Shown: in pieces, positions 56,887-64,000 of the stretch
Layout of the letters: each line of letters opens with the position of its first letter
Numbering within the stretch: the first letter of the stretch is position 1
Assembly: GCF_001562115.1 (NCBI RefSeq)
Contig: NZ_CP013926.1
Coordinates: 4,216,001 to 4,280,000, forward strand
Direction of reading: 5' to 3'
From: Alteromonas stellipolaris
Lineage (GTDB): Bacteria; Pseudomonadota; Gammaproteobacteria; Enterobacterales; Alteromonadaceae
DNA: 64,000 bases
Translations under genes and position numbers: made by a program
The notes under the pieces: model-generated
What the model saw: only the letters and a program-made list of their open reading frames with translations
Databases searched by the model: none
Told to the model about the DNA's origin: nothing

Positions 56887-57766
56887 GCTAAAGATAGGCT
56901 TGGTACAACAGTCTGTTGCTGATAACGACAAAGCGACTAACTGGAACAAAAGTGCTGAGCAAGTTGCAAAACTCGCAGCAGAAGGCTGTGAGTGTATTTT
57001 GCTACAAGAACTTCATAGCACCCTCTACTTTTGCCAGCAGGAAGATACCGACGCCTTTGATTTAGCAGAACCTATTCCAGGTGCTGCAACAGATTTCTTT
57101 GGTGCACTTGCTGAAAAACACAATATTGTATTAGTGACATCCTTATTTGAAAAGCGCGGTTCAGGCCTTTATCACAATACCGCTGTGGTATTTGATAGAA
57201 GCAAAGAGATTGCCGGCAAATACCGTAAAATGCATATTCCTGACGACCCAGGATTTTACGAGAAGTTTTACTTCACGCCGGGTGACATGGGCTTTACGCC
57301 AATTGAAACCAGCGTGGGTAAATTGGGTGTACTGGTATGTTGGGATCAATGGTATCCAGAAGCCGCACGCTTAATGGCAATGGCTGGCGCTGATTTATTG
57401 TTTTACCCAACGGCAATTGGCTGGGATACTACCGATACCGAAGAAGAGCAGAGCCGCCAGCATGGCGCATGGGAAACCATTCAGCGTTCACATGCAGTGG
57501 CAAACTCTGTGCCGGTTATCGTAGCAAACCGCACAGGGTTTGAAGCATCGCCAGTGGCGGGCGACCCAGGTATTCAGTTTTGGGGGCAAAGCTTTATAAC
57601 AGGCCCGCAGGGTGAAATTTTAGCGAAAGCAGAAGCGGATGGCGAAACCACACTATCGGTAGAGCTAGATTTAACCCGCACGGAAAAAGTAAAACGCATT
57701 TGGCCTTATTTCCGTGACCGTCGCATAGATGCTTACGAAGACCTAACTAAGCGCTGGCGCGATTAG
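56873..57766 (+). CDS. aguB: N-carbamoylputrescine amidase
   Basis: The 297-residue nitrilase-family enzyme releases ammonia and CO2 to give putrescine. The Glu-Lys-Cys triad is visible: LLQELHS, YRKMHIPDD and LVCWDQWYPE. Motif GAWETIQRSHAVANSVPV is typical of AguB. Confidence 0.95.
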   Translation: MQRTKLKIGLVQQSVADNDKATNWNKSAEQVAKLAAEGCECILLQELHSTLYFCQQEDTDAFDLAEPIPGAATDFFGALAEKHNIVLVTSLFEKRGSGLYHNTAVVFDRSKEIAGKYRKMHIPDDPGFYEKFYFTPGDMGFTPIETSVGKLGVLVCWDQWYPEAARLMAMAGADLLFYPTAIGWDTTDTEEEQSRQHGAWETIQRSHAVANSVPVIVANRTGFEASPVAGDPGIQFWGQSFITGPQGEILAKAEADGETTLSVELDLTRTEKVKRIWPYFRDRRIDAYEDLTKRWRD

Positions 57767-57788
57767 GCTAGTTTGATAGTAGATTCAT

Positions 57789-57819
57789 AAAAAACGGGCA
57801 ACTTTGTTGCCCGTTTTTT
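57789..57819. terminator. Terminator between aguB and pdeM (bidirectional)
   Basis: A 14-bp stem ACGGGCAAC-containing arms with A6 and T6 tracts around a TTT loop. It serves the convergent aguB (plus) and pdeM (minus). Confidence 0.92.
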
Positions 57820-57849
57820 ATTGCGCTCAGCATTATGATAATTTGACGA

Positions 57850-58641
57850 TTAAGCTTTAAAAATCGTACCGTCATACAACATATAACACGCGCGTTTATT
57901 TTTAGATGCTAACGCTAGCATAACCTTTTCATCCACATCTAAGCCCCCCGTAAATTGCCCGAAAGCTGGCATGATAAACAAGTCTTCAGTCACCACGAAG
58001 CACTTACCGGAAAATCGTCGACGGGAAATGGTTTTGCGTATTTTAGGATGGTAGTGACCAATAACTTGATGCTTAGCTTGGGGTTTAGTTTTACCTACAC
58101 CCTTCGTACTTGGCTCTTGTTCATGTGACTCTTTTTCATGCGGCTCTGGTTCACGTGATTCTGGCTCACAGATTTCTGGCTCATGGCGAAATACCACATT
58201 ACTATGCACTATTTCATGGCAAGGGTTGCCAGGAATACCCTTAGGTAAGTCGGGGTCATGATTTCCTTCTACCCAATCCCAATTGGGAACGCTATTTATG
58301 ATATCGCATAAGAGGCTTCTGTCTTCAGCAGTCATACGAGACATACTGTGTTTATCGTGGAAACTGTCACCTAAGCTAATCACCCGAGCAGGGTTGTAAT
58401 CGCGAATAATCTGCTGCAAACGTTTAAGCGTGGCAACGGAATCTACACTTGGCAGCGGATTACCATAACTACGTAAATAACTGCCTTTTTCAAGGTGTAA
58501 ATCGGATACCACCAGCCAATCAAGCGCAGGCAAATACGCCACACCTCTGGCATCTAACAACCAAAGCATCTCTGCAAATTTCACAATACTAATACTACGC
58601 AACGCCACCTGTACCGATAGCCACTGCTCACTGATTGCCAC
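57850..58641 (-). CDS. pdeM: Ligase-associated DNA damage response metallophosphoesterase PdeM
   Basis: The start is a GTG at 58641 with AGAGGTC upstream, giving 263 residues. Metallophosphoesterase motifs are LVVSDLHLEKGS (residues 43-54), ISLGDSFHD, VEGNHDPDL and the C-terminal VIGHYHPK. In many proteobacteria PdeM is encoded beside a DEXH helicase, an exonuclease and an ATP-dependent ligase, the ligase-associated system. Here the helicase lies 3.3 kb upstream behind an insert. Residues 154-178 are an acidic, repetitive insertion between the third and fourth motif, not expected in the catalytic core. Confidence 0.88.
   Translation of the reverse strand: MAISEQWLSVQVALRSISIVKFAEMLWLLDARGVAYLPALDWLVVSDLHLEKGSYLRSYGNPLPSVDSVATLKRLQQIIRDYNPARVISLGDSFHDKHSMSRMTAEDRSLLCDIINSVPNWDWVEGNHDPDLPKGIPGNPCHEIVHSNVVFRHEPEICEPESREPEPHEKESHEQEPSTKGVGKTKPQAKHQVIGHYHPKIRKTISRRRFSGKCFVVTEDLFIMPAFGQFTGGLDVDEKVMLALASKNKRACYMLYDGTIFKA
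58108..58182 (-). repeat. Five 15-bp tandem repeats inside pdeM
   Basis: They encode five pentapeptides: EPEIC, EPESR, EPEPH, EKESH, EQEPS. The repeat lies between the GNHD and GHYHP motifs and is in frame, so length changes keep the gene intact. Confidence 0.85.
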
Positions 58642-59011
58642 TTACTGACCTCTTTGAAAATGCTTTACTCAGTGCATTATACGCATTCCCACCCGATTAT
58701 CCTTAAGCGGGTGAGTGGGGTTAATTCTTAAACATTGTGCAACCATGAATTGCAGTTGCTGACATGTGGCCTGCTATTTTACGTCGCTGGATTTCGACCT
58801 ACTGGGGAAACTGTTATAGACCTTGAGTTTAAAGGGTGATAGTTAAAGAATATGAAATATTAAGTCAAAGCCTCTATGTTGGACTTGGTTTAATATGGTG
58901 AAAGACTATTTTAAAATAATGGACTCTAACAGTTAGAGTCCATTTATTAAACTTTGTGCGCAGTACATTTTTACAACATCTAATAGCAATAACGTAGAGC
59001 GTTAATCCATT
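58642..59011. other. AT-rich intergenic region at the pdeM side of the insert
   Basis: No gene is visible. A 10-bp stem TGGACTCTAA / TTAGAGTCCA (58920-58942) with T-rich flanks on both strands could terminate the crystallin gene. Confidence 0.5.
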
Positions 59012-59719
59012 TTAAAATTGATTAAGCATATTGCCACCTGAACCACCTGAACCACCTGAACCACCTGAACTACTATCTGAGGGGGCTGTAGGATCGCAAA
59101 GTCCCGCACTAGTAACCATAAATGTAGATGCTTCATCATTGAAGTCATAATCACTAAGCGTGCTCACATCATCATCAAATTCTACTTTAGTTCCACCAAA
59201 GTTTGCATGTTTTGTTAAAACCGCACACAAGCCAGAAGGTACTTTTATACTTGTTATTTCGTCGTTTAAACGATGAATCCCATCAGAAGTATCTGCTGGA
59301 GCAGCTAAATGACTACCTCCGAAATTACTATCTCTATAAAAATAAACTAAATCTGAAGAGTTGCAGGAGTTTGTTCTAGATAGTCCCTGAATCGGGTATA
59401 CCCATAGTGATGAAATTGTATCATTGAAATTGTAGGCTCCAAGGCTCGAATACTCACCTTCGGAAAAAAATATATGATCACCTCTGTAGTCTGAATCTTT
59501 AAATACTACTAAACATGTCCCTGTGCTTACAATAACAGATGAAAATGAATCATTATCCACACCGACAACTCTGTACGAGTTATCGTATGACGACGCAAAC
59601 AACGAACCGGCATTAATATTAAAGTTAGTGTCTTTATATAAGATGGCATAATTTGCCCAAGAAGTTGCGGAAGCTATCATTAATACAAATATAGCAACAA
59701 ATTTAAAATACTTTTTCAT
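59012..59719 (-). CDS. Secreted beta/gamma-crystallin protein with Gly/Ser tail
   Basis: The 235-residue protein has a signal peptide (FVAIFVLMIASATSWA). Four Greek-key motifs each hold a (N/D)-(N/D)-x-x-(S/T)-S calcium site: NDSFSS, NDTISS, NDEITS and NDEAST, so two crystallin domains are expected. Aromatic corners such as FKDSDYRGD and YRDSNFGGS support this. The tail is a low-complexity run of GGS units followed by NMLNQF, encoded by repeated TTCAGGTGG units. Its role is unknown; calcium-stabilised envelope or matrix protein is inferred. Confidence 0.85.
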   Translation of the reverse strand: MKKYFKFVAIFVLMIASATSWANYAILYKDTNFNINAGSLFASSYDNSYRVVGVDNDSFSSVIVSTGTCLVVFKDSDYRGDHIFFSEGEYSSLGAYNFNDTISSLWVYPIQGLSRTNSCNSSDLVYFYRDSNFGGSHLAAPADTSDGIHRLNDEITSIKVPSGLCAVLTKHANFGGTKVEFDDDVSTLSDYDFNDEASTFMVTSAGLCDPTAPSDSSSGGSGGSGGSGGNMLNQF

Positions 59720-60143
59720 ATTAGTTCCTTTAACTATGTTAGTAGATATTTAACGGCATGCCAAAATAAATTAGGCATACAAAAAATAAACTAATTTCAT
59801 TATGGATTTATGTAAAATAATTTACAGTTTTAGGGACTTATTATTACACTATTTTTTAATAAAGAGCTCTGTAGCAAGGGTCTAATAAATAACACCATTT
59901 AGAAAACAGACCTAAGAAAATCAACAGACGAGCAGATTTCTCAAGCGCAACTTTCTCTGAAATTAAGAACAAGGAAGTGCATTGATTACAAATAACCTGA
60001 AGTCGTCTATAGTGAATACGCGGAGCGGCCTAATTTAGTGAGTAGCGCTGTTCATTTCGGACTTTAATTCGCGACAATGTATTAATAACTGATTAATTTT
60101 TGAGGAATAATAACATGGGTTAGATATAGCCTATCTATTATTT
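59720..60143. other. AT-rich intergenic region in the insert
   Basis: A 424-base stretch without a supportable gene, RNA or clear repeat. The crystallin promoter should lie near 59720-59800. Confidence 0.4.
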
Positions 60144-60863
60144 TTAGCTTCTTGTAATTTCATTTATTAAAAGGTGAAACTTAAATTTCAGTAGATTTAA
60201 AAACTTTATAAGAGGATTTCCACGAACAGCACCTCTCTTACCAAGCCGGTCAATTTCGCTTTGTACCTTTCTTGTTTTAAACGGGTAAGGCTTTATACCA
60301 AAAGCCTTTATTTTATCTACTGACAACCATTGAAGTTCAACATCAACAGGTCTAGAAAAAGACTCTGTATATTTTAGTAATTTTACTGCACCGTTATAGG
60401 AGACTAATTGTGCAGAAGCGCCAATAGGTAATTTTTTATATTTTACTACCTCCCCCCCCTTAGCCGTGAACATAGTTTTCGTGGCCCGCTTCTCATGCAC
60501 CTCATTAAGCTTAATATAATCCCAAGACTCGTTAAATTTATCTATCACTTCACCTAAATGGCGAAAGCTAGCCTCAAACATCACATCGTCTTCTAACACA
60601 ATGGCGAATGGTAATCTCTGCTCGACAATAATAGACCAGGCTTTTCTGTGACTAAGAAAGCAGCCAATCTCCCCCTTAGTTAATTTTTTGTAGTAATCGA
60701 ACTTGTTAGCGCGCTCTGAATACTCTTGACACATTGCTCTATCGGACAAGCTAATATTGATTCCGGTTGTTATCGAATAATCAGCTGAATAGCGCTTAGC
60801 ACTTTCCGAAAAAAGTTTGAGTCTATCGACAGATTCAGGCAAATTAATTAGCAGAATTTTCAT
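60144..60863 (-). CDS. Glycosyltransferase family 25 (LPS-type)
   Basis: The 239-residue cytoplasmic enzyme starts MKILLINLPESVDRL, the family start. It has GEIGCFLSHRKAW and the metal site FAIVLEDDVMF, followed by KLNEVHEKRA, then a basic C-terminus. Members add sugars, often galactose, to lipopolysaccharide or adhesins. The gene is AT-rich compared with the core genes and stands alone, consistent with transfer. Confidence 0.9.
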   Translation of the reverse strand: MKILLINLPESVDRLKLFSESAKRYSADYSITTGINISLSDRAMCQEYSERANKFDYYKKLTKGEIGCFLSHRKAWSIIVEQRLPFAIVLEDDVMFEASFRHLGEVIDKFNESWDYIKLNEVHEKRATKTMFTAKGGEVVKYKKLPIGASAQLVSYNGAVKLLKYTESFSRPVDVELQWLSVDKIKAFGIKPYPFKTRKVQSEIDRLGKRGAVRGNPLIKFLNLLKFKFHLLINEITRS

Positions 60864-61558
60864 GCACTTACTACATTAAATTAATTTTCATTTATCTTAC
60901 TAGTCCTCTATTACAAAAATATTTCAGCTTAGATTTTTAAGTACACATGTATTCATCATTACAGACACGTATTACTAACCTATTGGGTATGTTGATGCCT
61001 AGATACATAAAAACACAATGATTGCAATAATATTTCACTGAGGTCAAAGTTTAAAGAGGAATGGAGCTAGGGACGATATCGACAGGTAAATCAGCGTGCT
61101 GTTTTTACTATTTCTAAAAATGACACTGAGTTATGGACTAGCTAACAATTTCACGCATGATAATTACACTCATCATGCGTGAAAACATAATTTTCTTGAA
61201 AAATATTATTAATTAGAATTTGATATTAATTTATAATGTAGAATTTTACCTTTTAATTACTAGGCTTGTATTAAATATTGCAAACAGTATTAGTTACGTT
61301 AATAGTCAGCTAGAGACAAGGTATAGTCACTCGCATCCTATAAACGATAATTTAGGTTTTAGGATATGTGCTCGGTTCATACGCATCTCAGACAACAACA
61401 TTTGATGTTTAGCGCTTTTGTTTCGATGTTTTGAGTACGCTTACTCTAAAACGAACACTCAGGGATTGCTTCTAGAATAGCCGCTATATTTTCTTCGAAA
61501 GACTGAACTGACATATCCAACACGATAACTATTGGGAGAGTAACTATTTCTAGAACAA
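60864..61558. other. AT-rich intergenic region before the IS110 remnant
   Basis: A 695-base stretch with no supportable gene. A 13-bp perfect inverted repeat lies at 61149-61184. The rest shows short open frames without ribosome sites. Confidence 0.45.
61149..61184. repeat. 13-bp perfect inverted repeat in the insert
   Basis: TTTCACGCATGAT (61149-61161) is matched by 61172-61184 across a 10-base loop. No T-run follows. It could be an element end, recombination site or an RNA hairpin. Confidence 0.6.
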
Positions 61559-61922
61559 ATGATTTTAGCGTTCTTATTAGATTGGGCTTCATCCAAGCAT
61601 GATGTCTGCATCCATTATGCTGATGGTACAAGGGAGTTAGCCGTTGTAAAACTTTCAGCTGAAGCTATCGAACAGTGGATTACAAAGCTACATCAACTGC
61701 ACCCAGGGCAAATTGCTATTGCGCTTGAGCTGTCAAAAGGGCCAATCGTCTATGCCTTGCAAAAGTATCCTTTTGTCACCTTATTCCCAATTAAACCGAC
61801 GATGCTGTGCCTATATCGTAGAGCGTTATCACCGAGTGGGGCCAAAGATGATCCAACCGACGCGTCAATCGCACTTGAGCTATTAGTTCGCTATCCAGAT
61901 AAAATCACGCCGCTTTTAGCTT
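61559..61922 (+). pseudogene. IS110-family transposase N-terminal fragment
   Basis: About 120 residues match the DEDD (RuvC-like) domain of IS110 transposases: D8 in LLDWASSKHDVCI, E57 in ALELSKG and the D pair in KDDPTDA (98 and 101). The match ends at DKITPL; the frame then runs into antisense of the helicase gene. The C-terminal half with the Ser domain is missing. The breakpoint is at the helicase stop codon. Confidence 0.85.
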
Positions 61923-64000
61923 TTAGGACAACAAAGCTCGTACTTCGTCTAGCATATTTTCTGCTTCGGCATATAAATCGGCTTGCTCGATGATCGCCTG
62001 AGCACCTGCCCCTTTTATTTGCTCACTGCGCATATTCAGCACAATCGGTATGGCCATGGGCGATACTTTTTCTAAGTTTACTAACGTGGTTTTATCTACA
62101 AAGCGAATAAGCAAATTCGCTAAGCGCTGTAAATCTAACAACTCCCGTTCAGCATCGGCCCGCGCGACCGCTAAAAGAATGTGATCAGGGTCGTGCTCAC
62201 GCAGCGTGTCGTAAATTAAGTCAGTTGAAAACGTTACCTGCTTCATGGTTTTCTGGCTGGCATGATAACGCTGTTCGGTTAAGCCGCTTACTACTGCCAC
62301 CTGCCTAAAAGAGCGTTTTAACATGGGCGCCTGTAACATCCAGTCTTCTAGCTCATCGCCTAATATATCTGGCTGAAACAGTTGCTGTAGTTGAGTGTCG
62401 GTAATCTGCTTCACTGCACTTATCGACAACCCATAATCAGTCACACTAAAGCTAAGCGGCTTAATCTCCATTTTTTCCATTCTACGGGTAACCAGCATGC
62501 CCAAGGTTTGGTTCGCTTTCCTACCTTCGAATGTGTAATACAGCGTATGGTTCACGTTGCGAAAAGGAAACTGCTCCACCAACACCTTTTCAGGTTCAGG
62601 AAGCTGTGAAAACTGCTGTTGTAACTTTAACCACTCTTGCACTTGTGCAGGTAAATTGCGCCAACTTTTTGGGTTAGCGAGTATGGCTCTAACCCCATCA
62701 GCCAAGTATGTCGACAGTGGCATTTGGCCACCGGAATAACTGGGGATTTTAGGCTCTTTGGCTTTAGCAGGGCGTGCATGTAATTGCATATCCCGAATGG
62801 CTTCGTACTTAAGCACTTCACCAGCAAAGTAAAACGTATCGCCTGGGGTAAGTTGCTGGGCAAAGTACTCTTCTACCTCACCAATAATTTTGCCCTGATT
62901 ACCACGGCGAATCCGTTTTACTTTTAATCTACCCGCCTCAACAATTGTGCCTATGTTCTGACGATGACGTTGAATCACCCGCCTATTGGCCGGTGAAAAA
63001 GTGCCATCCTCGTTTTGCATTAGGCGCTGATATCGCTCGTATGCGTTAAGCGCACTCCCGCCATCTAACGCAAACTGCCATAATTTTTCAAAATCTTGTT
63101 TATCTAGCCCTTGATAGGGCGAGGCCATGAGTATTTGCTCGTAAAGGGTGCCTGGGCTGTCAGCATTGCTGCATAGGCAATTCACAATAAACTGGGGGAT
63201 GATATCCAATGCCCCCGGCTGCGGGGCATCGCCATCTAGCTCGCCCTTATTAATTGCATCAATAGCCGCTTGGCATTCCAGCGCTTCAAATCGGTTAGCT
63301 GGTACAAGCAACGCTTCACTGGGTTCATCTAACCGATGGTTTGCTCGGCCAATACGTTGCAGCAACCGGCTAACACCTTTGGGCGCACCTACCTGAATGA
63401 CCTTATCTACATCGCCCCAATCAATACCTAGCTCAAGCGCCGAAGTACATACTACTGCCCGTAACAAGCCGCTAGACATCATGGCTTCTGTTTTGCGCCG
63501 CTGCTCTTTACTCAAGCTTCCGTGGTATAAGGCTATAGGTAAGGCAGCGGTATTGTGTTCCCACAGCATTTGAAAAATCAGTTCAGATTGCGCCCGAGTA
63601 TTAACGAACACCAAGGTCGTTTTTGCGTCTTCAATGGCCTTGTAGATATCGGTGATGGCATAACGCGCCATAAAACCACCGAAGGGCATGCGGTTTTCAG
63701 ATTGCAGCATCTCTACTTTGGGTTTTTCACCCGCTTTCACGCTGATGATATTAGCAACGCCTTCTGTGCCAGCAAGCCATGCACCTAGCGTTTCTGGGTA
63801 AGCTACCGTGGCCGACAAGCCTACCCGTTTCATTTTAGGTGACAATACTGAAAGCCGCGCTAGCGCTAAAGACAGGAAGTCTCCCCGTTTGTTTGCCACC
63901 AAGCTATGGGTTTCATCAATAATGACTCGCTTAAGTTTGCCAAATAGTTTGTCAGCATCGGCATAGCTCAGCATCAACATTAAAGATTCTGGGGTGGTAA
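61923..64000 (-). CDS. Ligase-associated DNA damage response DEXH-box helicase (Lhr-like), cut by the window
   Basis: The frame stays open to the right edge (a TTPESL motif is encoded at about 63984-64000), so the gene starts outside. Visible motifs are DETHSLV (motif II), GLSATV (III), HGSLSKEQRR, CTSALELGIDWG (V) and LQRIGRANHR (VI), followed by the Lhr-type winged-helix and C-terminal domains. At least 692 residues are visible of a usual 800-850. It normally acts with PdeM, an exonuclease and an ATP-dependent ligase; only pdeM is seen, 3.3 kb further. Confidence 0.9.
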   Translation of the reverse strand, partial: TTPESLMLMLSYADADKLFGKLKRVIIDETHSLVANKRGDFLSLALARLSVLSPKMKRVGLSATVAYPETLGAWLAGTEGVANIISVKAGEKPKVEMLQSENRMPFGGFMARYAITDIYKAIEDAKTTLVFVNTRAQSELIFQMLWEHNTAALPIALYHGSLSKEQRRKTEAMMSSGLLRAVVCTSALELGIDWGDVDKVIQVGAPKGVSRLLQRIGRANHRLDEPSEALLVPANRFEALECQAAIDAINKGELDGDAPQPGALDIIPQFIVNCLCSNADSPGTLYEQILMASPYQGLDKQDFEKLWQFALDGGSALNAYERYQRLMQNEDGTFSPANRRVIQRHRQNIGTIVEAGRLKVKRIRRGNQGKIIGEVEEYFAQQLTPGDTFYFAGEVLKYEAIRDMQLHARPAKAKEPKIPSYSGGQMPLSTYLADGVRAILANPKSWRNLPAQVQEWLKLQQQFSQLPEPEKVLVEQFPFRNVNHTLYYTFEGRKANQTLGMLVTRRMEKMEIKPLSFSVTDYGLSISAVKQITDTQLQQLFQPDILGDELEDWMLQAPMLKRSFRQVAVVSGLTEQRYHASQKTMKQVTFSTDLIYDTLREHDPDHILLAVARADAERELLDLQRLANLLIRFVDKTTLVNLEKVSPMAIPIVLNMRSEQIKGAGAQAIIEQADLYAEAENMLDEVRALLS

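Noticed and set aside
61220..61405. 61-codon frame in the insert
   Set aside because: No ribosome site, AT-rich chance frame.
61923..61993. C-terminal extension of the IS110 fragment
   Set aside because: It is antisense to the helicase end and not transposase-like.

Overview
The window looks like chromosomal DNA of a marine gammaproteobacterium of the Alteromonadales (Alteromonas or a close relative). This is inferred from the protein sequences, the trpT-secE-nusG-rpl-rpoBC-str gene order and the mix of TonB receptors, SO_0444-type permease, CstA and amylosucrase. No database search was run.

Layout. Bases 1-21081 are mostly envelope, metal and transport genes: a sensor kinase cut by the window edge; a Fur-box-controlled TonB receptor with a PiuC-type hydroxylase; a cupredoxin/beta-barrel pair; a CNNM/CBS protein; a Cys/His-rich metal permease; CstA; a PepSY protein; a sodium/solute symporter; an HSL-type esterase; a class I HMG-CoA reductase; and a second Fur-box-led operon (PepSY, DUF2271, DUF4198, flavoprotein reductase). 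Bases 21235-21774 carry 119-bp tandem repeats and a 24-bp inverted repeat. Bases 21844-38746 hold the transcription/translation block on the minus strand: trpT, secE, nusG, rplK, rplA, rplJ, rplL, rpoB, rpoC, rpsL, rpsG, fusA and a broken tuf. Bases 38956-58641 hold housekeeping and metabolic genes, including an ABC exporter, an M13 peptidase, dbpA, pyrC, a lipocalin, gloA2, amylosucrase, folE, a CsgG/DUF4810/DUF799 lipoprotein trio, an agmatine-to-putrescine pair and pdeM. Bases 58642-61922 are an AT-rich insert with a beta/gamma-crystallin, a family 25 glycosyltransferase and an IS110 remnant. It separates pdeM from its usual partner, a ligase-associated DEXH helicase that runs off the right edge.

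Most notable. (1) A small plus-strand cluster sits between nusG and rplK: a double-glycine-leader, bacteriocin-like peptide frameshifted in a run of six G, two translationally coupled small membrane proteins and a decayed remnant. It splits a normally continuous operon, and the rplK operon has its own promoter. (2) The fusA-linked tuf has lost about 0.77 kb by a deletion whose joint lies in short homology, next to the tandem repeats, and no tuf lies upstream of trpT-secE either. (3) The ligase-associated DNA-damage-response genes are split by an accessory insert. (4) Two separate loci with near-palindromic Fur boxes suggest a combined siderophore uptake and ferric-reduction programme.
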